Below are positions 9,072 to 16,432 of a stretch of DNA of 29,776 nt, piece after piece. The stretch's first letter is position 1. Each line of letters opens with the position of its first letter. Both the position numbers and the translations under genes were made by a program. The DNA is taken from positions 1 to 29,776 of IMG/VR virus record IMGVR_UViG_3300021247_000143, one strand, 5' to 3'. The notes under the pieces are model-generated. The model was not told the origin of the DNA and made no database searches. It worked only from the letters and a program-made list of their open reading frames with translations. Source of the DNA: a virus.

Positions 9072-10313
9072 ATGGCAGATTTCACACCAGTTGCGTTAGG
9101 CGTTAAGCCGCCACAAGGCATGACTTTGGGCGAAATGCTTAGTATTGCCCAAGGCGCTCAACAGTTACAACAAGCGCAACAAATCAATCCTTTGCAGCTT
9201 CAAAAAGCGCAAATGGAAGTTGAGCAGTTACAACAAATGAATCCTTTGGCTGTTCAAAGAGCAACCACAGAAGCTCAACAAGCCAAATTTAATCTTGATA
9301 AAAGTCATTTGGATGTAATGGGTGGCGCTTTGACAGGTCTTGAATCTCGCGCTCGATTGCATGAGAAAAAAGGCGATGCACAAACTGCGCTTAGAGAATT
9401 GGATAACACCGAAAAATATTTAAATGGCATTGGCATCCCAAGTATGCCAAATGGACCATTTGCCCAAGCCCGTGAAGCCTTGAAAAACAAAGACATGGCT
9501 GACTATCTCGCACAAATTGAAAATATGCGAAATAGGCAAGCTAGTGCGGCTGATAAATTTAATGCTAATCTTCCTTCATATACAACAAATGCTGCTGGCA
9601 ATCTTATTGGTGTTACAAGAGCAACTGGAGAACTTGCACCGCCTATCCAAAAATCTCCAAACATTAACCCAACGACTGCAGATGTTAGTTTGGGTAGTGA
9701 ATACGCTAAAACATTGCAAGGTCGCGTTCAGGCATCTAATGATTGGTTGCAACGTTCAACTGAAATGCGTGGCATTTTGGATGAATTTAAACCAGGCGCG
9801 GGTGCAACAACTTATGCTCAACTTGGTCAAAAACTTCAAGCTATCGGCGCACCAGATGATTTGGTAAACAAAGTTGCTAATGGCGATTTGGCTGCCACAC
9901 AGTCTTTGCAGAAATTTATGGCATCAAGCATTATGTCTGCTGCTAGACAATCTGCTGAAGGTAGTCCTTTTGCCTCTGAAGTTAAAAACTTTGAATCTAA
10001 CAATCCTAGCGTTAATTCTGACCCTAAAACGCTCAAGCGTTTTATTGACTTTTATGATCGTCTTGCTGGCGCATCAATTAAAGAAAATGAAGCAATGGCA
10101 CAAGCCAAAGAAAAAGGAATTTACAACCCTGGAACTTGGCAAGCTGATTGGCAAAAAATGGGTCAACAACAAGGCTTATTGCCTCAAACTCCATCTGGAA
10201 AAGTTGAACCTTCTCAGCCAAAAGGACAGTCTCAGTCCTACAAAGAAGGTCAAACTGGAACATATAACGGCAAAAAAGTCATTTTCAGAAATGGACAATG
10301 GAGTTACCAATAA
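9072..10313 (+). CDS. Probable second ejection protein, 413 aa
   Basis: Glutamine-rich, strongly helical protein. Residues 25-75 are a QQ/LQ-rich coiled coil (QLQKAQMEVEQLQQMNPLAV), followed by further amphipathic helices, and the C-terminus ends YNGKKVIFRNGQWSYQ, which resembles a small capping motif. No sequence signature of P22 gp20 is decisive, but length, composition and position between the gp7-like protein and the transglycosylase fit the second ejection protein. An AAGGAAAAATC leader precedes the ATG, and the stop overlaps the next start (TAATG). Confidence 0.65.
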   Translation: MADFTPVALGVKPPQGMTLGEMLSIAQGAQQLQQAQQINPLQLQKAQMEVEQLQQMNPLAVQRATTEAQQAKFNLDKSHLDVMGGALTGLESRARLHEKKGDAQTALRELDNTEKYLNGIGIPSMPNGPFAQAREALKNKDMADYLAQIENMRNRQASAADKFNANLPSYTTNAAGNLIGVTRATGELAPPIQKSPNINPTTADVSLGSEYAKTLQGRVQASNDWLQRSTEMRGILDEFKPGAGATTYAQLGQKLQAIGAPDDLVNKVANGDLAATQSLQKFMASSIMSAARQSAEGSPFASEVKNFESNNPSVNSDPKTLKRFIDFYDRLAGASIKENEAMAQAKEKGIYNPGTWQADWQKMGQQQGLLPQTPSGKVEPSQPKGQSQSYKEGQTGTYNGKKVIFRNGQWSYQ

Positions 10314-12460
10314 TGGACCATCTTTATTCATCGCTGGAAGAAAAATATCAATTGCCATCTGGCATTTTGAGTGCTGTTCGTAAAATTGAAAGTGGTGGAG
10401 ATTCCAAAGCTGTTAGCAGTAAAGGCGCTCAAGGTGACTTTCAATTTATGCCAGAAACTGCAAAAGCATATGGTGTAGATACAACTGACCCAGTTAGTTC
10501 TGCTAATGGAGCTGCTAGATACCTTTCCGACTTGATGAAACAATATGGAAGTGTTCAAGCAGCATTGGCGCATTACAACGGTGGCACAAAATCTGGCAAA
10601 TCTGTTGCTGAAGGCAAAGATGCGCCTTATCAAGAAACTCGTGATTACTTAAACAAAGTCAATAGCAATATGCGTATTGACCCATCACAAATTTCTTTTG
10701 ATGAAGACAAGATTGAACCTTCAAAAATAAAATTTGATGAATCAAAAATAGATGAATCAAAAATTCAACTTGATGAACCTAAAAAAGAAGAAACAAGTTG
10801 GATGACACAATTTGCCAAAGGTGCTGGAAAATCTGTAACAGATACGGCAATGGGCGCAAAACAACTTTTGGACATTCCTGCTCAATTTCTTGAAAAACAA
10901 TTGAATAATTCAGCCGTTGCTAAATTTGGCGCTCAAATGGGTATGCCAACAGCGGCAGAATCTGCTTCTCAAACACAAAAAGACATTGAGCAAGAGCGCA
11001 TTGCTTCTAAAGATTTGATGGAATCAACGCCAGGTATGCTTGGCTATATGGTTGGAAACATTGGTCAAACTTTGGCTGGCGGTGCTGCGCTTAAAGGTGC
11101 TGGTGCTATCGGTGCTGGTAGCGCCTTAATGAATCCACAAACATATAAAGCTGCCGCAGGTGTTGGAGCTTTGCAAGGTGCTTTGCAGCCTACTTTGCAA
11201 GAAGAAAACAAAGCGTTCAACATTGCTGCTGGCGCTGGTTTAGGTGCTGCTGGTTTGGGTATTGTTAACGCGCTTGGGCGTGTTGCTCAACCAGTACAAA
11301 ATCAAATTGGTGAAATTGCAAGCAATGCAGTTGATACTTTGAAAAAAGCTGGTATTCCATTGGATGCTGCACAAGCTACTGGCTCAAAGATGTTAGAACG
11401 TGTAAAAGCTGCTTTGAATGACAATCCAATTACTGCTGGCGCACAACATGAATTTAGTGGCGTTCAAAAGCAGGCTTACAACAAAGCTATTGCTAAAACT
11501 ATGGGCGAAGATGCTTCAAGCATTACTCCAGAAGTTATCCAAAAAACAAAAGATCGTCTTGGTAAAAATTATGAAGACATTGCTTCCCGTAATTCAATTC
11601 ATTTTGATAAAGAGCTACAAAATAATTTAAATACAATTCGTACAGAAGCAGAACAAACATTAGTTGACCCAAATCAATTTAAAGCTGTTGATCGTCAATT
11701 GCAAAATATTATTGCTAAAGCTGAAGAACAAGGCGGCGGTTTACATGGTGAGCAATACCAATCTATCAAAAAAGTTCTTGATAAATTAGGTAAAAGCAAA
11801 GATACAGATGTTGCTGCATATGCGCGTGACATTAAAGACGCTTTGCTTGATGGTTTGACACGAACAACTGAACAAATTGGAAACAAAGCAGATGTTGCAT
11901 TGCTTAAAGCTACAAACAAGCAATATGGCAACATGAAAAAAATTGAAGATATTGCTTTGAAAGACCCAGAAGGCAATGTCAGTCCATCATTGCTTTACAA
12001 CTCTTTGGCAACAAAAGGTAAACGTTGGTCTTTCTATCAAGATGACCCACAATTGGCTAAATTGGCTGCTGCTGGCAAAATTATCTTGCCAGAAAAAGTG
12101 CCAAATAGCGGAACAACATCACGTTTGTTAGCTCAAGCTATTCCAGCAGCGGTTGGCGGTGCAGCTTATGGCGCTTATGAAGGCGACTGGGGTGGTGCTG
12201 CAAAAGGTGCAGCAGGTGGTTATTTAGCTCCGAAACTTGCTCAAAAAGCTCTAAATAATCCTGGTTTTGCTCGTTACTTAGAGCAAGGTTTAGAAGCTGG
12301 CGCAATTCGTAGTGGATTAGAAGCTCCTAAAAAAATCAATGTTTCAAAAATTCCAACTGCTGCTTATGCTGCTTATTTACAATCTTTGCAACCAAATCAA
12401 GGTACAAGACTTTCAGAAATCCCACGCATAGAAATGCGCGGCATGGCAACTAAGGACTAA
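10313..12460 (+). CDS. Ejection protein with lytic transglycosylase domain, P22 gp16-like position, 715 aa
   Basis: Residues 1-115 form an SLT-type lytic transglycosylase: KIESGG carries the probable catalytic Glu26, followed by GDFQFMPETAKAYGV and ALAHYNGG. This would cut peptidoglycan locally during DNA entry. A charged linker at about 124-160 has SKI..DE repeats. The rest alternates Ala/Gly-rich hydrophobic stretches (about 240-330 and 605-650), which could insert in the inner membrane, with helical regions. An in-frame ATG at 10298 exists, but the one at 10313 overlaps the previous stop as TAATG and lies nine bases after GGAG. Third of the ejection genes. Confidence 0.8.
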   Translation: MDHLYSSLEEKYQLPSGILSAVRKIESGGDSKAVSSKGAQGDFQFMPETAKAYGVDTTDPVSSANGAARYLSDLMKQYGSVQAALAHYNGGTKSGKSVAEGKDAPYQETRDYLNKVNSNMRIDPSQISFDEDKIEPSKIKFDESKIDESKIQLDEPKKEETSWMTQFAKGAGKSVTDTAMGAKQLLDIPAQFLEKQLNNSAVAKFGAQMGMPTAAESASQTQKDIEQERIASKDLMESTPGMLGYMVGNIGQTLAGGAALKGAGAIGAGSALMNPQTYKAAAGVGALQGALQPTLQEENKAFNIAAGAGLGAAGLGIVNALGRVAQPVQNQIGEIASNAVDTLKKAGIPLDAAQATGSKMLERVKAALNDNPITAGAQHEFSGVQKQAYNKAIAKTMGEDASSITPEVIQKTKDRLGKNYEDIASRNSIHFDKELQNNLNTIRTEAEQTLVDPNQFKAVDRQLQNIIAKAEEQGGGLHGEQYQSIKKVLDKLGKSKDTDVAAYARDIKDALLDGLTRTTEQIGNKADVALLKATNKQYGNMKKIEDIALKDPEGNVSPSLLYNSLATKGKRWSFYQDDPQLAKLAAAGKIILPEKVPNSGTTSRLLAQAIPAAVGGAAYGAYEGDWGGAAKGAAGGYLAPKLAQKALNNPGFARYLEQGLEAGAIRSGLEAPKKINVSKIPTAAYAAYLQSLQPNQGTRLSEIPRIEMRGMATKD

Positions 12461-12462
12461 AA

Positions 12463-13188
12463 ATGGCAGTCAATCTTTCACCCATCGGTAACGGCTTTCA
12501 GTTCTTCAGCAATTTGGGCATCCCGCTTGCTGGTGGCAAACTCTACACCTACCAAGCTGGTTCAAGTACGCCATTGGCTACTTACTCAGACAATGGTGGC
12601 GTTTACGCAAACGCAAACCCTATTGTTTTGGGTGTTGATGGTCGCCCTGAAAATGAAATCTGGTTGACCTATGGTTACAACTACAAGTTTGTGTTGAAAG
12701 ACGCAAACGATGCAACGATTCAAACATACGATAACCTTTACGGGATTATTGGCACACAGCCAACGTCAAGCGGAACCACAATTCCAACAGGCATGATTTC
12801 GCTGTGGTATGGCTCAATCGGTTCTGTTCCTGTTGGTTGGTATTTGTGCGATGGCACAAACGGAACTCCAGACCTTCGTGACAAGTTTATTGTTGGCGCT
12901 GGTTCTACTTATGCTGTAAGTGCAACTGGCGGTTCTACTGATGCAATTGTTGTTGCTCACACGCACACGGCATCTGTGACAGACCCAGGCCACAACCACA
13001 CGACCACAGCTTATGCTTCAACAGGCGGGTCAAGTGGTGGTGGTAACGGCGTTGTTACCCCACAAGCTGCTGGCACTATTGCAAACAATACAACTGGCAT
13101 TTCTGTGACAAACGCATCTACTGGCGTAAGCGGAACAAACGCAAACTTGCCGCCTTACTATGCTTTGGCATACGTTATGAAGGCATAA
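12463..13188 (+). CDS. Collar-domain tail protein (second adhesin), 241 aa
   Basis: Residues 1-95 (FFSNLGIPLAGGKLYTYQAG, PLATYSDNGG, NPIVLGVDGRPENEIWL) resemble head-binding N-terminal domains of tailspikes. Residues about 110-147 (MISLWYGSIGSVPVGWYLCDG, TPDLRDKFIVGAG) are a phage tail collar domain. A histidine-rich stretch (AHTHTASVTDPGHNH) and the C-terminal LPPYYALAYVMKA complete the typical collar-fibre architecture. It is placed between ejection and lysis genes, apart from the main fibre cluster. AAGGA precedes the ATG closely. Probably a short tail fibre or spike. Confidence 0.8.
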   Translation: MAVNLSPIGNGFQFFSNLGIPLAGGKLYTYQAGSSTPLATYSDNGGVYANANPIVLGVDGRPENEIWLTYGYNYKFVLKDANDATIQTYDNLYGIIGTQPTSSGTTIPTGMISLWYGSIGSVPVGWYLCDGTNGTPDLRDKFIVGAGSTYAVSATGGSTDAIVVAHTHTASVTDPGHNHTTTAYASTGGSSGGGNGVVTPQAAGTIANNTTGISVTNASTGVSGTNANLPPYYALAYVMKA

Positions 13189-13189
13189 C

Positions 13190-13393
13190 ATGGCAACAAT
13201 TGATGCAACTGACGCAAGGTTATCAACGCATGAAGAAATTTGTGCGCTTAGATACGAAAAGATCAATGAATCGCTGGCTCACGGTGAGAAGCGCATGACC
13301 AAAATTGAGTATTTGCTTTATGCGGTAATGGCGGCTGTGCTTCTTGGACCTGGCGCTGCTGCTGAGTTTTTCAAAAGACTAATCGGTTTGTGA
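13190..13393 (+). CDS. Small one-TM lysis-region protein, 67 aa
   Basis: Residues 8-38 are a charged helix (RLSTHEEICALRYEKINESLAHGEKRMTKIE split around Gly/Lys turns) and about 40-60 are hydrophobic (YLLYAVMAAVLLGPGAAAEFF). The topology of a soluble helix followed by one membrane span recalls XhlA-type haemolysin or accessory holin proteins. AAGG lies six bases before the ATG. It opens the lysis cassette and may assist the holin; no experimental family is certain. Confidence 0.6.
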   Translation: MATIDATDARLSTHEEICALRYEKINESLAHGEKRMTKIEYLLYAVMAAVLLGPGAAAEFFKRLIGL

Positions 13394-13394
13394 T

Positions 13395-14081
13395 GTGCCA
13401 ATTGGGACTGCGTTATTCGCGGCGACAACGGCTTTTAAGCTAGTCAAAGATGGTTGCGCTCTTTACAAAGAAGTCAAGGGTGTAGCTGGAAACGTAAAGC
13501 AAATCTATGATGAAATTTCTGGTCAATTCGCTGGCAAGACGGTTACTAAGGAACAGGCTAAAAAGATTGAGGCTGAAAAGGCGCGTGTTGCGGAAGTAGC
13601 CAAAGCCGACCCGTCAGAGGTTATTTTCAAGATTGGTGACAACCTTGGCGAAATGTTTGATGCGTTTGACAGGCTAGAAGCAATTTTCTGGGAACAGGAA
13701 AGAGAAGCTAAAAAAGTTCAATCTGCTGACGTATCGCTAAAACGGATGGCTTTAAGGCGTATATTGATTCGCAATAAATTGCAGTCAATGCACCAAGAGA
13801 TAAAGCATCAAATGATTTACGAATCGCCGCCTGAATTGGGTGCGTTGTGGTCAGAGTTTGAGGCGATGCGTGACCAGATTGAAGCTGAACAAACGGAAGC
13901 TAGGCAAAAGCAAGAGCATGAAGATGAAGTTGCCAGACTGAAGCAAGAGGCGTTAATGGTGGAAATCAGAAACAAATCTATTGATGTTGGCGTGGCGATA
14001 ACAGGGCTAGTTTTTCTTGGGTGGTTAATGTGGCAATTAAAAAAACAGACAGGGGAACGGGTGTCTTTCTGGCTCACTTAA
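13395..14081 (+). CDS. Coiled-coil membrane-anchored lysis-region protein, 228 aa
   Basis: Uses a GTG start at 13395, one base after the previous TGA; no good ATG exists in frame. Residues 1-25 are mildly hydrophobic. About 45-190 are a long charged coiled coil (KEQAKKIEAEKARVAEVAK, EAEQTEARQKQEHEDEVARL), and about 200-218 form a membrane span (DVGVAITGLVFLGWLMWQL). The tail-anchored coiled-coil plan could serve a spanin-like or scaffold role at lysis. The next gene overlaps its end by about 50 bases. Not recognised further. Confidence 0.6.
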   Translation: MPIGTALFAATTAFKLVKDGCALYKEVKGVAGNVKQIYDEISGQFAGKTVTKEQAKKIEAEKARVAEVAKADPSEVIFKIGDNLGEMFDAFDRLEAIFWEQEREAKKVQSADVSLKRMALRRILIRNKLQSMHQEIKHQMIYESPPELGALWSEFEAMRDQIEAEQTEARQKQEHEDEVARLKQEALMVEIRNKSIDVGVAITGLVFLGWLMWQLKKQTGERVSFWLT

Positions 14082-14224
14082 TCGTCTTGTGTGTCTTGGT
14101 TGTTGTGTTTTCCTTGTGCTTTATTGCCTATGTGGAAACGTTGTGGATGAAGGCAGAGATTAAGGCAGAAGCGAAAGAACTGCGTAAGTTAAAAGAAGAT
14201 TTGAAACAAGTGAAGGAAAAGTAA
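14030..14224 (+). CDS. Small TM plus coiled-coil protein, possible i-spanin, 64 aa
   Basis: A GTG start at 14030 lies about five bases after GGGTGG; another GTG at 14021 is possible (67 aa). One membrane span at about 12-37 (VFLAHLIVLCVLVVVFSLCFIAYVE) is followed by a Lys/Glu helix (KAEIKAEAKELRKLKEDLKQVKEK). This N-anchor and periplasmic coil arrangement fits a short Rz-type inner-membrane spanin. No Rz1 lipoprotein was found. Overlaps the preceding gene by about 52 bases and the following gene by TAATG. Confidence 0.55.
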   Translation: MAIKKTDRGTGVFLAHLIVLCVLVVVFSLCFIAYVETLWMKAEIKAEAKELRKLKEDLKQVKEK

Positions 14225-14712
14225 TGTTACCAATCGTTGCTGGAATTGTGGCTAACCTAATCAACAACGGGATGCACAAAGTTGCCGACCAAGTAATTGA
14301 AAAAGGCGTTGATGCCGTTCAAGAAAAGTTAGGCATGGAGTTAAAGCCAGAAGGCGAGGCGACACCAGAATACAACGCCAAACTTCAGGAAGAAGCAAAC
14401 CGTCATTCTGAATTCATGGCTGCGCTTGACGAAAAGTCAACCCAACGCGCCACGGATATGTATATGAACGATGAAGGCACACGCAAGTTCAGTCAACATT
14501 ACGCTTGGTTTATCACTGGTGTGTCGTTCCTGTATTTCTTTTTAGTGTCGTTTTTGCCAATTGAAAACCGCAACCGTGACTTCATCAACATTATTTTGGG
14601 CTTTTTGATCGGTACGGCTGTTAACTCGTTAATTCGATTCTTCTACGGTTCAAGCAATAAGTCGCAAGAAGATGTGGACAAAAAGCAAAAAGAAATGGCT
14701 GGTGACAAATGA
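14224..14712 (+). CDS. Holin, GTA-holin / 3TM-like family, 162 aa
   Basis: The N-terminal ~75 residues are a soluble amphipathic part. Two spans follow at about 92-111 (HYAWFITGVSFLYFFLVSFLP) and 117-138 (INIILGFLIGTAVNSLIRFFYG), then GSSNKSQEDVDKKQ. The ending FFYGSSNKS is typical of holins that open the inner membrane for the endolysin in tailed phages and gene transfer agents. The start overlaps the previous stop (TAATG). The endolysin starts in its own stop (ATGA), a standard lysis pair. Confidence 0.75.
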   Translation: MLPIVAGIVANLINNGMHKVADQVIEKGVDAVQEKLGMELKPEGEATPEYNAKLQEEANRHSEFMAALDEKSTQRATDMYMNDEGTRKFSQHYAWFITGVSFLYFFLVSFLPIENRNRDFINIILGFLIGTAVNSLIRFFYGSSNKSQEDVDKKQKEMAGDK

Positions 14713-15368
14713 TTCCAACCATTGCAAATCTGCAAGCGGCCAAGGTTAAGAACCCTGAAAAGTGGATTGATGCAATAGTTGCCACTTGTAATGAGTTTGA
14801 AATCAACACGCCCCAAAGAATCGCTGGTTTCTTGGCTCAGACTTCGCATGAATCTGGCGGTTATACGATGCTGTCCGAAAATCTTAATTACCGCGCTGCG
14901 ACTTTGGCTGCTTGTTGGCCTAATCGTTTTGCTGTTCTTGGTGCGGATAAGAAGCCAATTAAAGAAAACGGAAAGTTAGTCCCTACGGCTGTGGCTAACA
15001 GCATAGCTGGCAAACCTGAACTAATTGCAAACTTGGTTTACTCGGCTCGCATGGGCAACGGTCCTGCCGAATCTGGTGAAGGATGGAAGTTCCGTGGTCG
15101 TGGACTGAAACAACTTACAGGGAAAGACAACTATGCGCGTTGTGCAACAGCTTTGGGTGTTGGCCTTGTCGATAACCCTGATTTGCTTCTTGAACCTTTG
15201 TATGCCGCAAGGTCAGCAGGATGGTTCTGGAAAGCGAATTCCTTATCCACATTCGCAGACGCAGGCGACATTAAGGGTATGACCAAAAAGATCAATGGTG
15301 GTTACATTGGTTTGGAACAACGCCAAGCCTTGTATGACGCTTGTTTAAAGTCAGTCATGGCTAACTAA
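14709..15368 (+). CDS. Endolysin, glycoside hydrolase family 19 (chitinase-like), 219 aa
   Basis: GH19 muramidase or chitinase fold of phage endolysins. FLAQTSHESGGYTMLSENL carries probable catalytic Glu48 and Glu57, followed by NGPAESGEGWKFRGRGLKQL, and GLEQRQALYDACL at the C-terminus. There is no signal peptide, so export depends on the holin just upstream (ATGA overlap). Length matches single-domain GH19 endolysins. The last ~18 bases overlap a small minus-strand membrane gene. It is the last gene of the rightward late block; a probable terminator lies 145 bases further on. Confidence 0.9.
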   Translation: MIPTIANLQAAKVKNPEKWIDAIVATCNEFEINTPQRIAGFLAQTSHESGGYTMLSENLNYRAATLAACWPNRFAVLGADKKPIKENGKLVPTAVANSIAGKPELIANLVYSARMGNGPAESGEGWKFRGRGLKQLTGKDNYARCATALGVGLVDNPDLLLEPLYAARSAGWFWKANSLSTFADAGDIKGMTKKINGGYIGLEQRQALYDACLKSVMAN

Positions 15369-15452
15369 CAAAGCCAGCACAACGGCAAAAACGATGACGT
15401 AAAGCACAACGCCAAGGCCAAGAATTGATGAAATGATTGCCACGTTACTCAT
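15351..15452 (-). CDS. Single-span membrane micro-protein, 33 aa
   Basis: Minus-strand ATG at 15452-15450 with a strong AAGGAG ribosome binding site eight bases upstream. The peptide begins MSNVAIISS and is almost entirely one hydrophobic helix (ILGLGVVLYVIVFAVVLALL), ending VSHD. It overlaps the end of the zinc-finger ORF by eight bases and the antisense end of the endolysin by 18. A tiny inner-membrane protein is likely. The role is unknown; placement at the end of the leftward operon is consistent with a host-modifying or exclusion peptide, but that is only a guess. Confidence 0.6.
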   Translation of the reverse strand: MSNVAIISSILGLGVVLYVIVFAVVLALLVSHD

Positions 15453-15630
15453 GTTTGTGTCTCCTTGCTGCTTTTAAGTTGCTAAAGTAAATATCACAGA
15501 CTTTGCATCGCCACACCGCCAAGGCGCGAACCCTGGCGGTGTTTTCGTCTCTATCCTGCCAAATCGTTGCTCGGCGCAGGTTGCTTTGGTACGCTGTCAC
15601 TTGTTCGAGTGATTCTGTCGAATTCTTCAT
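15445..15630 (-). CDS. Small zinc-finger-like protein, 61 aa
   Basis: The C-terminus shows a C2H2-like finger: Cys42-x2-Cys45, Phe49, Leu52, His58-x-His60 (CKVCDIYFSNLKAARRHKHE). The N-terminal part overlaps the preceding 57-aa gene in another frame by 80 bases, and its middle overlies a strong plus-strand hairpin. The ribosome binding site (AGAAGAAG) is weak. The finger is convincing; the full-length start is less so, and a shorter GTG-initiated form is possible. It may bind nucleic acid. Confidence 0.45.
   Translation of the reverse strand: MKNSTESLEQVTAYQSNLRRATIWQDRDENTARVRALAVWRCKVCDIYFSNLKAARRHKHE
15513..15545 (+). terminator. Rho-independent terminator of the rightward late/lysis operon
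   Basis: Perfect nine-base-pair stem, ACACCGCCA (15513-15521) with TGGCGGTGT (15534-15542), a 12-base loop, and a run of T at 15542-15545 on the plus strand. It lies 145 bases after the endolysin stop and inside minus-strand genes. There is no T run on the minus side, so it should stop only rightward transcripts. Confidence 0.7.
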
Positions 15631-15724
15631 CTTCTTCTACTGTCCACTTGATCTGGTCGTAGTTATTTGACCATTTTTTGTGGTCTGTTGGGCGTTGGGT
15701 ATCGCCTTTGCCGCCATCGCTCAT
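15551..15724 (-). CDS. Small hydrophilic phage protein, 57 aa
   Basis: Begins MSDGGKGDTQRPTDHKKWSN and continues acidic (WTVEEDEEFDRI), ending PSNDLAG. A very good ribosome binding site (AAAGGGGG) lies five bases before the ATG, and its start overlaps the upstream stop as ATGA. Short, soluble and charged; no domain seen. The strong ribosome binding site makes this the better-supported of the two overlapping frames here. Function unknown. Confidence 0.65.
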   Translation of the reverse strand: MSDGGKGDTQRPTDHKKWSNNYDQIKWTVEEDEEFDRITRTSDSVPKQPAPSNDLAG

Positions 15725-15969
15725 TTAACCCCCTTTGGCATACCTGCCCGTGAATAAATCAAAAACTCGGTTGGTGCTGTTGACACACGCTTAGTCTTTG
15801 GAAACGCGCTGATTGTGTTAACGCTTGTGTTAACGCTTTCACGGGTTGCCCTAGACCTTGAACCAAACTTTTCGCCGTTTGCTCTGGCTATTGATTCCGC
15901 ACGAATTGTGGAAAGAAACTCTGGCATATACGTTTTAACGTAGTCTGGGTGAAACGCATTAATAAACAT
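15721..15969 (-). CDS. Hypothetical phage protein, 82 aa
   Basis: ATG at 15969 chosen (MFINAFHPDYVKTY); an upstream TTG at 15984 would add five residues. Aromatic N-terminus, then a basic Ser/Thr/Arg-rich middle (GEKFGSRSRATRESVNTS) and C-terminal SRAGMPKGVK. The stop TGA overlaps the next ATG (ATGA), and the codons for PKG also form the next gene's ribosome binding site. No domain recognised. Part of the leftward operon. Confidence 0.5.
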   Translation of the reverse strand: MFINAFHPDYVKTYMPEFLSTIRAESIARANGEKFGSRSRATRESVNTSVNTISAFPKTKRVSTAPTEFLIYSRAGMPKGVK

Positions 15970-16015
15970 CAATAATCCAATCAATCAAAAGTGCCAAGAT
16001 AAAAAATTCAATCAT
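15959..16015 (-). CDS. Hydrophobic micro-ORF, 18 aa
   Basis: Encodes MIEFFILALLIDWIIDVY. Its ATG overlaps the winged-helix stop (ATGA), and its TAA lies inside the start of the 82-aa gene. It thus bridges two genes by start/stop overlaps and could be a short membrane peptide or a coupling leader. Composition is plausible, but an 18-codon frame can arise by chance. Confidence 0.35.
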   Translation of the reverse strand: MIEFFILALLIDWIIDVY

Positions 16016-16314
16016 AGCAATTCCTGTTGAATTGGTTTGAATCGCCATTCACGTTCATTCCTGCCACTATTGGATTTGACTGTTTTGCCCGTCAATTCAA
16101 TCAATCCCATCTTTTCCAATTCGCTTAACCGTCTGGCTACTTGATTCGACTGAAGACCAGTGGTGGTTGCGATCTTGTCTTTTCCCATTGGGCCAAATCT
16201 TTGGAGTGCGGCAAAGATGACTTCTTGATGCATCTTGGCTACGTCTTTGATTGAATCAGCCGCTTGGAAGCTGGTGATTGCGTCTGTTGCTCTTGCTCTG
16301 AAAAATTTAAACAT
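16012..16314 (-). CDS. Winged-helix DNA-binding protein, 100 aa
   Basis: Residues about 27-75 (HQEVIFAALQRFGPMGKDKIA, TGLQSNQVARRLSELEKMGLI) form a MarR-type winged helix-turn-helix, followed by ELTGKTVKSNSGRNEREWRF as the wing. A TAGGAA ribosome binding site precedes the ATG. The family reads DNA as a regulator. In the recombination operon it could control its own operon or late genes. A DNA-structure role in replication is also possible. Confidence 0.7.
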   Translation of the reverse strand: MFKFFRARATDAITSFQAADSIKDVAKMHQEVIFAALQRFGPMGKDKIATTTGLQSNQVARRLSELEKMGLIELTGKTVKSNSGRNEREWRFKPIQQELL

Positions 16315-16340
16315 ATTCGTTCCTATGCAAATGGGTGGGG

Positions 16341-16424
16341 CTACTCGCTACGTCTGTGGGCTGTGTTCTTTAAGCCTCTATTGGTTCGCACCATAAGATT
16401 TTCATTCACAGCATCCGCTTTCAC
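16341..16424 (-). CDS. Possible GTG-started micro-ORF, 27 aa
   Basis: GTG at 16424 opens a 27-codon frame with the segment NENLMVRTNRGLKNTAHRRS. It fills the 118-base gap between the SSB-like and winged-helix genes, in which nothing else is seen apart from the winged-helix ribosome binding site. The peptide is basic and protein-like, but the upstream ribosome binding site is poor. Confidence 0.28.
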   Translation of the reverse strand: MKADAVNENLMVRTNRGLKNTAHRRSE

Positions 16425-16432
16425 CCCAAAAA

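Noticed and set aside
9874-10383. 169-aa plus-strand open frame overlapping ejection genes
   Set aside because: Leu/Lys-rich shadow frame of the 413-aa ejection gene; codon use and composition unlike real neighbours.
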